DNA of 64,000 nucleotides from Stenogyne calaminthoides (Eukaryota > Streptophyta > Magnoliopsida > Lamiales > Lamiaceae): the NCBI GenBank assembly GCA_037126765.1, contig JBBCBC010000037.1, positions 10,049,263 to 10,113,262 on the forward strand. Direction: 5' to 3'. Positions 1-10,896 of this stretch are shown piece by piece. The translations under genes were made by a program, and so were the position numbers. The notes beneath the pieces are model-generated. The model made no database searches and was not told the DNA's origin. It saw only the letters and a program-made list of their open reading frames with translations. The first letter of the stretch is position 1; each line of letters begins with the position of its first letter.

Positions 1-1433
1 ATTATGGTGTTTACCTCTATTTCCGGTTATTCCATAAGGGCGATCACTAAACATATACAATTCCCGTACTTGGTAAGCATAAGGTACGATATCGGTTGAA
101 ATCCTAGGATCTAGAGGTGAATCTCCCTTTGCTAACCCGGGTAATTGCACGGATATGATCCTCTAATTAGCTAATTACTCCGTCACCGTGTGTTCCCACT
201 TGTAGACTAAGATTGATGTTCCTATGTGCTCTTCACTACCCACTCAAGGTTTTAACTCAAGAAGATAATGTAGATTAGGGGGTTCTAAAGTATCTACCCA
301 ACTCTCGTTGCGATAGAACTTAATCGACTCCAATTCGGGTGAATAAAACCAATACCCATGTGCCTAAACCCGTCTACCCAACTCTCGTTGAAATAAACTA
401 GCAAAAACACACAAGCTCATAGCAAAACCACCAAAATAGAACAAGTAAATTCCCCTAATCTAAAGGATAACCATCAATAGAGATAAACATTCATAATCAA
501 GCAATTAAACAATCATCACCACAATTCCAAACACCCAAACACTAATAACCTTAGCCCATGGTGCACAAGACAAAACTCATGGCTAAACAACAAGAAATCA
601 AAGAACTCATATCAAAATAAGCAACAAATAAACAAAAGAAAGAAAGAGACACCTTACTATTGAAGTTCAAACACCAAACCATACAAAATCCATCAATACT
701 CCTTGAATTATTGCTCAAAACTGAAAATAAAACTATATCTATGCTATTCTATGAGGATCTATGCTATCTATGGAAGCAAAATTTAAAAAAAAAAAAAAAG
801 GAAAAAGTATTAGTTTCAGCTCTCAAAAGTATCACTTGCTATCTTCCCCTTCACTCCCTATTGCTGCTCAATGATGAAAAAACTAACTCAAGGCTTTTTA
901 TATGATTTTGAATCCTCTGGCACGTGTCCCTAGGTCAGAAATGGGGACCTAAGATATTTTGACTTGCTCGACTCGAGCAGAGGTAAAGTCGTGCACCCGT
1001 TTTCATTTTTTTTTTGCCGACTCGAAAGGCGTTGCTCGAGCAAAACTGGGTCGAGCAACTCAAAATTTCGGAAATCACCTCCCTTGCTCGATCAAAGGGA
1101 GGTCGAGCAAGGTTGCTCGACTCGAGCAACAGGTCGAGCAACTGCAGGTTGTGCAGCTTCGGTCGTCGTTTTCTTCATAACTTGAGCTCTCGAACTCCGA
1201 TTGACTTGATTCTTTTTGCGTTGCGAACCTCATTTCAAGCTCTTTCACATGATTCAACTCTCTTCTACTACATCCTTCTAGATCAGAGCATTTTATTTAA
1301 TCAATTCTAGCTTGTTTCCACTCGTTTCCTACTCAATGAACCAAACATGTCCTTTCTCCACATTAAGTGAAATTAGTGCAATAAAATCACGAAATGCTAT
1401 CAAATTAAGCTCAAAATCACATAAATACAAGCA
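1..1433. repeat. Dispersed-repeat-like non-coding sequence
   Basis: No credible gene is seen here. The 17-base motif CTACCCAACTCTCGTTG occurs twice, near 294-316 and 374-396. A block at about 963-1150 is packed with GCTCGA/CTCGAG words in both orientations. The segment directly abuts a LINE fragment. I read it as the non-coding part of a plant retroelement, but no terminal repeats or domains are visible, so the class is open. Short reading frames here do not resemble known proteins. Confidence 0.4.
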
Positions 1434-2160
1434 ATGACGACCCCTAATCAGGTATCAGCGGAAAGAGAAGAAATGCTTCAAGAAACTGTGAAAAAGCTAT
1501 GCTCCAAGACGATCTTAAGCAATTGCATGGAAAATCTTGAGGGGCGCCTCCCAACGAAGGACAATTTCATCAAACGTGGATTGTCCCGAGCTGTGAACGA
1601 CCCCTCCTGTGCTATCTGCTCCAATGAGGAGGAAAGTGTATCTCACATTTTCTTTAGTTGTCCTTTCGCGCGCGATATTTGGGCAAGGTTCTTTCAATGG
1701 TTAAACGTTTACACTGCAGCACATCAAGCTCCGATTAAGATTTTTTTACAAAACAACTCGTTGATTGGCTCCGGTAAAGATTCAAGATTGGCAGATACAT
1801 TATGGATTGATGTCGTTTGGACTTTGTGGAATGTTAGGAACGATCGAATTTTCAATAATATCATCCCAGAAGCTACAAAAATTTGGGAGGAAATAAAAGC
1901 TTATCTGTTAAGTATTGCAAGGTTAGATACACCACATTTACTGTATGGGCAAAGAATCCGAGAGGTATGGTTGAAAGTAGAAACTGAACATATTTCTTGT
2001 AGTAGCTGGTAGGAATTATGATGGGGAGTTTTGAGTGCTTGGAGTTTATGTCTCTTAGTGAGTATCTTGTGTAAAATTAGGTGCTGACTGGAATATTGTT
2101 TATGTTCTAGTCTGTACAGTATCCTGGTAATAAAAATCTCTTTTTACTTGATAAGAAAAA
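1434..2160 (+). mobile_element. LINE (non-LTR retrotransposon) 3' fragment with reverse-transcriptase zinc-binding domain
   Basis: The open frame at 1434-2012 (192 codons) matches the zf-RVT domain found after the reverse transcriptase of plant LINEs. The visible signature is GRLPTKDNFIKRG, then the C-x2-C...H...C knuckle CAICSNEEESVSHIFFSCPFA, and finally the LWIDVVWTLWNVRNDRIF block. The upstream endonuclease and reverse transcriptase are absent, so this is a 5'-truncated remnant. The tail to about 2160 has the look of a plant LINE 3' UTR (GTACAGTATCCTGG followed by T-rich sequence). The first ATG is arbitrary because the frame is a fragment of a longer ORF2. Not a host gene. Confidence 0.8.
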
Positions 2161-4097
2161 ACCTAATTATACAAATATAATATAATCAACTCTAAAGCTT
2201 AATATGCGAAAACATAAAATCTTGAGTTGATGACTTTTAATTCCCATTTTCATGAATTTGGTCTGTCAAATATCAATTCTCAAGTTGGTGATGTGATACA
2301 TCACTAGACACTAGACCACTTTTGCTATTTGTTAGCATGTCAATATGGAAAATGTCAAAATATGATTCACGCTTGCTTTAATTTGTCTTCTGAAAGGTTC
2401 ATGCATTTTATTCCAGACAATTAAATGCCTGCCGGCCTCTTATATATATCTAAATAACTTTAATAAAGCTCTGTTATTTTTCTGAAATTTATATTTATAT
2501 AATTCTTGAATTTTATTTTCAAACGTATACATTAATGTCACGAGTGATGTGGCCCTCTAATGTGGAAAGAGGCCCTGTGTTCTTAAGATTAGATGGCCCA
2601 ATAATTTATATCTACCTGACATATTAAGATATAAATTGTGTGACAGCATATACACTATTATATAACTATATGAATGTATCATTTTCGTCACGTACTAGAT
2701 CATATAAAAGAGTATATAAAATTAAGAGTGTCAGCATCGACGTTTTCAACATGTAAGACAATGAAAGGGATAGTTTCATGTTCAACCTTTTCTTCTACTT
2801 ACTTAAAATAATCCTTTGTTAGAACTAATTAGAAGACGTGTTTGAATTAAAATAGTAGGTGAGGACGATAATTAATGCTTATGAGTTTAAATTCATCTTC
2901 TTGATCATAAAATTTGAGAATTGTTTAGCATGATGTACTTTTTTTGTGTAGTTTAGAGATCACTTCACAAGAATAGAATTTGTCAACACTTTATGCAAAT
3001 TTACTTCCTTCCTTCATCCTATTTTTAATTAATTGTTTGAGTCAAAAAGATATGAGTTTTAATTAGATAGTTAATTATTAATATTTAAAATGAGTAATTT
3101 TATTTTTTTTTCTGCTTCAAAACATTTTTGCTCTTTTTTTGGGGTGATGTGGTACTTTTTAGAGAATGAGACAAAACATACATTTTCTTATGTGTAATTA
3201 TTGTGATATGAGATATAATTTGAGGATGCTTATAAGGAGTTAATTTGAGAGGCTAAATTATTTGTCATTTATGAAATGAGAAAATAAAAATAAAAAATTT
3301 ATTTATAAATTTTGAGCAATAAAAAACAAAATGGAGTATCAATTAGATATAACGACAAAAGAGAGAAATAAAACTATTGCTCAAGGAAATAGTTGACTTC
3401 TGTTAGTAGATTTTAAGGATCTTGGCGATGGATACAGTTGGATATAGCATTGGTTGAACAGTGTTATCTTAAGTCAATAACTACCTTCCTTGTGAGTCGA
3501 AGCAGCTGTAATGAATATGAATAATCCTAAGAGTCCTTTTCAGTTCACTATGAAATGCCAATAATGGTACGTTAATCATGAAATTTTAATTCCTTTCTGT
3601 AATATTCTCATATTTAAATTCCCAAACATATTTGTTGAACCACCCTGCATCATCAACCAAGGCTGAAAATCAATAAATACCCACCTAACAATTTATTAAA
3701 TCTGCTCCAATTTTTATATTCAAGACTATAGATAAAAGGGGTGCTGCAGCAAATTCAAATATTTTCTCGATTTTTTTTTTCTAATTCAACATGTTTGACA
3801 ATGAGAATAAATGCTAAAATGATTGAACCATTGACCTTTTCAGAAAACAAATTAGGTGCCAATTCCCCAACTAGAGCTCGTATAATAATTTCTCAATTTA
3901 CCAACTTTTATTTAATCCAATAAAAATGATAACTTTAATAAGAAGAAATGATCACATACCCAAGGTAGCACTAAAAAATCCTCACCAATAATTGGCCCCT
4001 GCAGCACCAGCATCACAATAGAAAGCAATCACATTGAAAATCATTTTCATATAGTTAAGCCAAAAACCAAAAAAAAAAAAAAAAAAAAAAATGAATA
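2161..4097. other. Intergenic, no gene seen
   Basis: AT-rich sequence with short poly-A/T runs and a long poly-A tract near 4070-4090. Short frames (for example 3741-3923) resemble nothing and have no splice or promoter context. Confidence 0.6.
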
Positions 4098-4345
4098 AAT
4101 GATTTTATTTTAAATTGTTCATTCACTGTTTAACTCGTATTTTAGCGAGCGATTTACTTATTAATATATAAAATAATAAAGTGATTTTTAAGGAGATGTA
4201 AGAAGATAAGGGGTATAATTATCATACTCCACCTTAAAAACATATTTATCATTTTAAATACTAATAAAAAACTCAAAAAAAACTCGCTCATTAAAATACA
4301 AATCAAAAAGTGAATGTGCATTGTAAAACAGGACCGACGGAGTAG
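4098..4345. mobile_element. MITE-like inverted-repeat element
   Basis: Arms near 4110-4150 and 4280-4325 are imperfect reverse complements: TTCATTCACTGTTTAACTCG on the left pairs with the segment holding AACTCGCTCATTAAAATAC and AAAGTGAATG on the right. The right side continues into GGACCGACGGAGTA, which resembles a Stowaway terminus. The left end runs into the poly-A tract, so the boundaries are approximate and one terminus may be lost. Confidence 0.5.
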
Positions 4346-5089
4346 TAAATAAAAACATTAAAAACAAAAAAAAAAGTGGTTAGAGAAACACTCAGAGCAT
4401 ATAATGGTTGTACATGAATCAGTATGATTAAAAAGCCCATCTGTAACAGTAGTACGTATTCATTACAAAGCACACGACCTCAACAGTAAAAACACTATAG
4501 CAAAAGATGATAAAAAAACAGAGTTGATAATAATAATAATAAAAAGCAGAATCTCAAGCTCTCAAAACACACACAAATTTTACAAAAAAGATAGGATTTT
4601 GATTTGATTTGATGATGAATCTTGAATTGGGTCCTCCTCTAAAAAAGCATAAAGATGATCAAGAATGGAGTGTGGGGCCCAAATGACCATGACCAAACAC
4701 GCATGCTCTCAATCCATGGAGGTTTTCTCAATAATCCTGCCAAAAAAGCCTCCTCATTTACAGCAAAGCACACCCACATGCCTTCAAATCTGCCATAACT
4801 TGCTTTAATCCCGGAATAAAGCGTCCAAATAATCATTTCAAGTCAACAATTACAGGCTCCAATATTCTTCACCTCATCATAATGAGAGAATTGAGATTAA
4901 AGAGAGAGCCCATTAATCTCGTCCGTCATTGGACCTAGTAGTATTGGTCGAGCGAAACGGAAAAGCCAATCGTCCTACTTTCAAATCCATCAACAGGTTT
5001 ATTCAAACACACACTTACTGTTCTTTGGCTACCCGTTGATTCAACGACTCCACAAGCCAACGGTGCCTACTCCTACTCAACATGAACGG
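4346..5089 (-). other. Probable 3' UTR and downstream region of the bHLH gene
   Basis: No coding sequence is seen. This stretch lies directly downstream of the bHLH stop codon on the minus strand and is less AT-rich than the intergenic DNA beyond it. No polyadenylation site can be fixed. The frame at 4639-4836 has no recognisable features. Confidence 0.4.
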
Positions 5090-6088
5090 TTAATGAAAGG
5101 CGGAAGATTCGCTGAGCCCGAGAGCTTCAGCTTCGACTTTCATTGTTTCAAAGTAGAGAATGGATTTCTCGATTATGGAGAGTGGATCCTTGCTCTTTAA
5201 TCCAGGAATTATGTTCCCTAAAATCTTGAGTGCCTCGTGGATCTTAACCTTCTTTCCGGTCTTGCTCGAATCTAGACCGTCGTGGAAGGTCCTAGATTCA
5301 CCATAACCCGATTCCACATCATCCTCATAACTGCCCCGTTTCACGGGATCTCTCTCAACATTCACAAATGATGATTTCTTGTAAGTGCCATCAAGCAGTT
5401 TTTGCCTTTTTGGTGAGCCGTCACAACTTGCCACTTCTTCCACGACTTGTTTGTCGTTATTGTAGCCTTCTCCAATGCTGATTGGAGTGTGCCTCGTGCT
5501 AGTTACTTCATCATTCTCTCCATCAGTATCATCATCATACTCATCATCACTATCGGAGTATAGCAGAGCATTGATTTCTTCACTATCTTCAAGCATCTCA
5601 CCATCATTCAAATTATTTTCATCCCATTTCTCGTCATCAAAAGATTGATGTTGATCTACCTGAGATGCCACTTCCTTGTACGAACCGTTCGCATTGGCAG
5701 GAATCTTGGCAGCAGTAATGTGGTTTTGGGGACAGAGAGACGGGCCAACGAACAATTTAGTTTGATTCTCAGAATGATCAAATATTAAAAATCTCTTCCT
5801 CGATGCACAATCGATTGGCACATCAGAATTCCCAAGATTCCCATTAGGACATGAGATATTCTGGTATGGAGGAAGGAGTTTGAAGAGCCCAAGGACTGCA
5901 TTTGGTTGTCCTAATTTCAAACCACACAAATCGGAATTAGTGTGCCCCGGTGAAGCAAGATTTGCTGTATGCATGGAAGGCGTAGAATAAGGCAAAACAT
6001 AATTTTGCTCTAGCTGTAGAAGTGCCTTTTGATTCAAACCGGGTAAATTCCAAGCAGTTAACTGCTGAGTTTCGTTGGCTGTAACCAT
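5090..6088 (-). CDS. SAC51-like: SAC51-like atypical bHLH transcription factor (bHLH142-145 type)
   Basis: The coding exon is 5090-6107 on the minus strand. I start translation at the ATG at 6088 (MVTANETQQ), 19 bases inside the exon, giving 332 residues. The upstream frame to 6178 is intron: an acceptor TTCCAG ends at 6108, and its partner donor CTG|GTAAGTAAG puts the intron at 6108-6197. Family marks are RKRFLIFDHSENQT, the acidic EDSEEINALLYSDSDDEYDD, EVTSTRHTP, SPKRQKLLDG, and a C-terminal helix-loop-helix at about residues 278-325 (KIHEALKILGNIIPGLKSKD). The usual basic DNA-contact region is not apparent, as is typical of the SAC51 group. In Arabidopsis these factors act in xylem development and their translation is raised by thermospermine through a conserved uORF, which is present here upstream. 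Assignment is firm; which paralogue it is remains open. Confidence 0.93.
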   Translation of the reverse strand: MVTANETQQLTAWNLPGLNQKALLQLEQNYVLPYSTPSMHTANLASPGHTNSDLCGLKLGQPNAVLGLFKLLPPYQNISCPNGNLGNSDVPIDCASRKRFLIFDHSENQTKLFVGPSLCPQNHITAAKIPANANGSYKEVASQVDQHQSFDDEKWDENNLNDGEMLEDSEEINALLYSDSDDEYDDDTDGENDEVTSTRHTPISIGEGYNNDKQVVEEVASCDGSPKRQKLLDGTYKKSSFVNVERDPVKRGSYEDDVESGYGESRTFHDGLDSSKTGKKVKIHEALKILGNIIPGLKSKDPLSIIEKSILYFETMKVEAEALGLSESSAFH

Positions 6089-6324
6089 CAAGCCAAGAAA
6101 GCGTGACCTGGAACACATGATTGGGTTAGAGGTTCCAAAACTCAGTAAACAAATCAGGGTAATTCTAATTAAGTACAATCAATTAAAGCTTACTTACCAG
6201 AACAGTGCTCAATATATTCCAGCAAATAGATTACTTTTGGGGGATATTCTAAACAAAAGAACAGAAAAAAACACACAAAATATATTGCTAGCTTGATTTG
6301 GTAGACGGGATGGTTGGAACAAAT

Positions 6325-6613
6325 TTACGTAACAGGTTTCAGCAACTGGCGGAAATATTCAGCCTGAAGGAGAAAAACAGGGCAAAATTCAGCAATTGGG
6401 AAACCATCAAACAATAAACCAATCATCAGATAGAATATAAAAGAAGTTATCAAATACCAGAATCAAAATGAGAAAATAACATGAACAAACCTGGCAATTT
6501 TGCAATGGTTGAAAGCAAGCTATAATTCTAACAATAATGGTCGTTCTCCCGGCAATCCCGTGTTCATGTTTAAGTGCCCTAAATCTCGTCTGGCTGGCTG
6601 CTTGGCACACCAT
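6325..6613 (-). CDS. Conserved SAC51-family uORF peptide (53 residues, spliced)
   Basis: The start codon is at 6613. The first part runs to 6491 (41 codons, beginning MVCQAASQTRFRALK and ending CFQPLQNCQ). It is followed by a donor CAG|GTTTGT, an intron 6364-6490 with acceptor CCTTCAG, and a second part 6363-6325 that reads AEYFRQLLKPVT and a stop. Total 53 residues. Both the N-terminal MVCQAASQTRF and the C-terminal EYFRQLLKPVT are the conserved segments of the SAC51 uORF as I know it from Arabidopsis. The leader exon then runs to 6198. No ATG precedes it between a candidate acceptor (TTTTCCTCTTAG, about 6671) and 6613, so scanning ribosomes in this exon meet this uORF first. It is expected to repress main-frame translation, with relief by thermospermine. 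Confidence 0.93.
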
Positions 6614-7990
6614 AACTACTTTCGACACTTGAACGGATTTCAGAAGGAAACTAGAATTTGTTTTTCAACTAAGAGGAAAATCACAAATTGTTGGAAGCAC
6701 AAAGGAGAATTAAATAAAGGAAAGAGAGAGCAAAGCTAGAAATCAAAATGACAATATCTAGAATTCCTTGTTTTATAAACTAACTTGGCCAAAATCAAAA
6801 GCTACCAGAGATCAAGAAGGTGATGAACGATATTGTAAATATTGAAAGAAGTAGATGATCTAGAGAGTATTTTTGAACGATGAATTTCTACGCTTACTTA
6901 TAGAATATAGAAGAAGCAAACACAGCAAGGAAAATGATTGGATCCCATGGATGTTTATTTTAAAGGTTGCATAAACAAGGGCTACGTTCAAAGGTGAATA
7001 ACAACTTAAAGAATAACCCTGCAGTACAAATTCAAGGAGATAACAATATAAATCCACATATTGGTCCTTCCAATATCCAATTGAACTTGTTGTAAGTTTA
7101 CAGAATTATAAACCCCAAAGGAACCTGAAAAACAAACAAGAAAATTTAATAATAAGCATTTGTGTAACCAAAAGTAAAGAAGCATATAAATCTTAAGTGA
7201 GTGAAACTGAAGATAAAACTGATTTCCTATTTTCGGAAAATAACAGTTTAACAGAATTCTAAAGCCGGGAACAAGAATAAGGCTTAAGGCCACCAATTTA
7301 TATTTCACTTTTCTCAGACATATCAAATTTAACAGCAAGATTTGTCATTTCTCCATCCTTTCTGGATCAAGAAAACAAAATAACACCCCCTAATCACAAA
7401 TATAATTTACCAAAACTCATGTAAATGGGATATTTTTAACCTCATATTTTAAAATGACACACAATTGACAAGAAAAAAAAATACAGATGCATTCAATTGT
7501 TAAACTACAAACTGGGACGCCATAAAAACCAACAGCGTTAAAGACAATGTGCGAGAATATAGTGAAAGCCCTTGAAAATTAAAGCCAGACTGTGGTTTTG
7601 CGGAATTGCTCGATTTAACAAGTAAATTGACTCCACCCTGAAAACGTATGGATCAAACACATAAAGCATATATTATGTTTTATCTGGGAAACCAAGAAAA
7701 TCGTAAGAAATTAACCCATAAAAACTGAATTTATCAAGAAACCCCAAATCAAAGATTCAAGTAAGAAATTGGGCTGACCGAGAAAGGAGGCGTGAAGAAG
7801 TATTACAGATCGCGAAGAAGGAGTGTTGAAAACTATGAAAATTCTCTGAGCAGTGTGTATGAGATGGTACAAATTAGACCAGCAATGAGAGAGAATTTGT
7901 GAATTGTGAGAAAGGAGTGGAAGAAAGAGAAGCTGAAGAGTATGGATAGCAGTTGAAAGTAGGCGATAGGCACCAATTCTGGGGTTGCCT
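6614..7990 (-). other. 5' leader of the SAC51-like gene, with intron(s)
   Basis: Inferred leader. The stretch 7790-7965 read on the minus strand is a pyrimidine-rich sequence typical of a plant first exon. Splicing would join it to the uORF exon, which may begin after the acceptor TTTTCCTCTTAG near 6671. The first donor was not fixed. Frames such as 7006-7338 lie in intron or leader sequence and have no protein resemblance. Confidence 0.5.
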
Positions 7991-7993
7991 CTC

Positions 7994-8001
7994 ATTATAT
8001 A
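7994..8001 (-). promoter_or_regulatory. Probable TATA box of the SAC51-like gene
   Basis: TATATAAT on the minus strand, followed about 30 bases later by the start of the leader-like region. No competing TATA element is closer to the leader exon. Confidence 0.5.
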
Positions 8002-8009
8002 ACAATTCA

Positions 8010-8448
8010 AAGACCATTCTACCCTTTCTTTCTATTTTACTGTTTACTTCATTTATTTCCCTTTCTATTTTTATGATATTTCCTTTATACTTTATTATTT
8101 GCATGGAATCCTACCTCAAACCTCATTCTCAGTAAGAGTGTAGTTGAAGGAAAATGACTTGGTACTTAATATATATATTATTATTTTTTACATCAAATAT
8201 ATTTATATTATTGGATCGCAAGAGCAAATCGAAACAGGGAGTTCAATCACAAAATTTGGGGGATCCACCTAATTATTAGGGCTCTCATAAAAAGAAAATT
8301 TCGAGTAAAAGCATGAATCATACCATTAACCTCACGCTTAATAAAATAAATGGTAAAATTCATGCAAGAATTAAGAATATCTTAGCACAATTTGACGAAA
8401 TAACCAAAAACAAATCAATGTTTTGAACTGAGTTGATCACATCTATTA
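8010..8448. other. Intergenic, no gene seen
   Basis: AT-rich sequence upstream of the SAC51-like promoter, with a TA-rich stretch near 8168-8205. Nothing else recognised. Confidence 0.5.
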
Positions 8449-8905
8449 CTACTTTCGAGTCTCCCCCACAATCACATCAACCAGCTTCATCTCCTTCACC
8501 CAAGTTAAAGCTTCCATAATCCCCATAGATTCACCCACCTCATCTTCAAAATATTCATCTACTGTAATTGTTCGTCTAATAATTAACTGACCATTATCAT
8601 CATGGATGACCATCCCCACCCCCATACAGAACAAATCCTCAAAAAATTTGCATCTACATTAAGCTTAAACCTACCAATTGACAAGGACGGACGCACATGG
8701 GCCAACGGAGGCACTAGGCCCCCTGACCTTCTGCAAATATTTTAGGTAAATAGAAAGCGAATGAAGAGTATGTTCAAAGGGTGGTGGTAGCCCAGTGGCA
8801 AGATTCCTTAAATTTCTTATTAAGGTTATTATTTTATTTTTGTTATTTTAAATCGGGCCCCCCTCACTGAAAATATTGTGTCCGTCCCTGCCGGTGGAGG
8901 CCTAT
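8449..8905 (-). pseudogene. Retroelement RNase H-like (RVT_3) fragment, broken by a MITE
   Basis: On the minus strand, 8634-8449 encodes an RNase H-like segment of plant retroelements and LINE-derived genes: GVGMVIHDDNGQLIIRRT, then EVGESMGIMEALTWVKEM. Just upstream (8680-8640) the typical lead-in GRFKLNVDANF is found, but it is one base out of frame with the rest. The proline-rich entry expected before it lies beyond a 209-bp inserted element at 8682-8890. It is therefore a frameshifted, truncated remnant. Confidence 0.65.
8682..8890. mobile_element. hAT-like MITE (209 bp)
   Basis: The ends are inverted repeats: CAAGGACGGACGCACAT on the left, and on the right the reverse complement of CAGGGACGGACACAAT. 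The 8-base flanks CCAATTGA and CCGGTGGA agree at 5 of 8 positions, which could be a decayed 8-bp hAT-type target duplication. Internal GGCCCCCTGACC and GGGCCCCCCTCACTG are typical of this kind of plant repeat. It sits inside the RNase H-like fragment. Confidence 0.6.
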
Positions 8906-10823
8906 GTCAAACAATCATGGCAACGAAGTGCCCACATTTGTACCCACCATATTTATAATCAACACATGAAGAGATACAACACGAAAGATCACCTCCTCAA
9001 TTATGTGTCGTAGGTTCACCGATCTCGAAAATCCCACTACATAAGGTCAGTCTATAAATATGCGTCACGAGGTCTCTGGAGCATTATCATACAAGACACA
9101 AGAATTATTTTCAACCACCTTTTTCCTTTGGAGATTGTATCGACTAGGGAGACAATCTCTACTCACTCTCCACACACAATCCTTCACTTTATGGCACTTT
9201 CAAATTCTACAACTATCTCCAGTTTCCTTCAATTTCCAAATTTCGATTGAATGCTAACTTCGTAGCTAGTTTGTAGCCTGATTTGATAGTGTATTTATCA
9301 TCCTTAAAGAAATGTCAAATGTATTTATTATATGATCCAACTAGAGAAATTAATGTACGCAGCACCTTGATAATATCATCAACATAAAAAATCGCTTCCA
9401 CCACTTCGTGATTCCAAGACCTGTATCCCAACGTCATTAATTCTGAGACCCGAAGATAATCGAGATCAATTAAATAGGGCGTCTGGATGTAAACGTTCTA
9501 GTTGTAATTTAGCTAGGGGTCCTTCCATACATATGATATATATATTTTTTCCATCTGCTACTTTCCAGCATTCGAAGCAGATCTTGTGATGCTATAGTGC
9601 TGGACCAAGTATAGCTCGAATTGGACCCAAACTTATAATTTGACTAAAAATCAATTTATTTGCTAACTTACCTAATTTGAATTAGGAATTTTCATTTTGT
9701 CTACGCAATAAAATCTCAACATAAACACTATAACAATAACACATGAAAGTATATCCAATTTATCTTGGTAGTGGGGAGAGGAATCTCCATTTTCCACAGG
9801 TGTTCCATCCTGAGAATCTCCAATTTCTTCCTACCTGGAAATGAGGATAGGAAGAACTATTAATGGGGATGAGGGTCGTACTCCCGCCCGTGGGATTCTG
9901 GTCTCGTTTCCATGACAATTTTATACATATATTACATTTATCTTATCATATTACTTAATATAAAATGCATATTTATAAATATTTTTAACTTTCTGGGATG
10001 GGAATTGATCCTCGTCACCACCCATATTGACGTTATTCAAATGCATCTTATCTATTACTTTGATTTATATGTTTTTTTTAACTAATTAGTTTTGAAATCT
10101 AATAAAAAGTGCTACATATTTAAAATATTATATATTTAAATAAAAAACCTTTACCAGTAATTTTTTTTAATGATGAAAAATAAAATTTCATAAATTAGCA
10201 AGAATAAGATATATTAGGAACCACTCACTCGATCCAACAATAAAAATTAGGAAATAAATTGATATTGACACCACGATTAACCAGGCCAATATTAAATTAC
10301 AGGCAAGTCTCTAAAATTTACTTGTAACCAGGAACGATATTATCAATATCATTAATTTATACTTTATTATTTGCAATTATTCAAAGGCGTTTAATATTTA
10401 AAATATCTGTAGCAATTCCACTAATCCACAACACAAACATTAACAACAATAAACTCATCTCAAATGTTTAAAACAAATTTTAGTGAAAAGTCAAGTATGG
10501 CTCCGACACAGAACAAGAACCCTTCCTTTTTATTGTGTTTTGAGTTATTAGCAGACCCATTAGACACCAACCACTTTGTCACTAAGCCTTGATACATCAT
10601 TAACTAAATAATTAGGCCAACTAATCAAATTTAAATAATCAGCTACTAAACCCCTCCTTTTTTTCTTGAATATTCAGTCTCATGAATATGGTTCCAAAAC
10701 TTTTCTGGAAACAGGTTTCTTACAGTTTCCTTTTTTTAATCAAAATAAATTTTCAACTTCTAATTCATGTGGTTTGAATCTAAATTTAGTAGTTGTAAAT
10801 ATCGAAGTAAATATAATCTACAA
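8906..10823. other. Intergenic, no gene seen
   Basis: Contains a stretch at 9000-9150 with a TATA-like CTATAAATATGCG that could be part of a decayed LTR, but no partner repeat was found. 9760-9930 is G/C-richer and repeat-like. Neither can be classified. Confidence 0.4.
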
Positions 10824-10896
10824 GTTGGGATAACTCAGTTGGGAGAGCGTTAGATTGAAGATCTGAAGGTTACGTGTTCGATTGATGTTCACCGCA
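10824..10896 (+). pseudogene. Decayed nuclear tRNA-Phe(GAA) copy
   Basis: A 73-base segment aligns end to end with plant nuclear tRNA-Phe. It keeps the D-arm GGGATAACTCAGTTGGGAGA, the anticodon loop TTGAAGA with GAA at 10857-10859, GGTTACGTGTTCGAT in the T-arm, and the terminal CACCGCA. The acceptor stem is altered at its 5' side (GTTGGGA in place of GCGGGGA), and the T-stem 3' strand (GATGT) no longer pairs fully. I therefore call it a pseudogene. It is nuclear rather than organellar in type. Confidence 0.7.

Noticed and set aside
935..1310. Overlapping frames through the CTCGAG-rich block
   Set aside because: Open on several frames because of the repeated six-base words; no protein family.
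6089..6178. Upstream extension of the bHLH frame to the ATG at 6178
   Set aside because: It lies across the 6108-6197 intron, which has a strong donor GTAAGTAAG and an AG acceptor.
9000..9260. LTR-like TATA region
   Set aside because: No second LTR, primer site or target duplication could be found.
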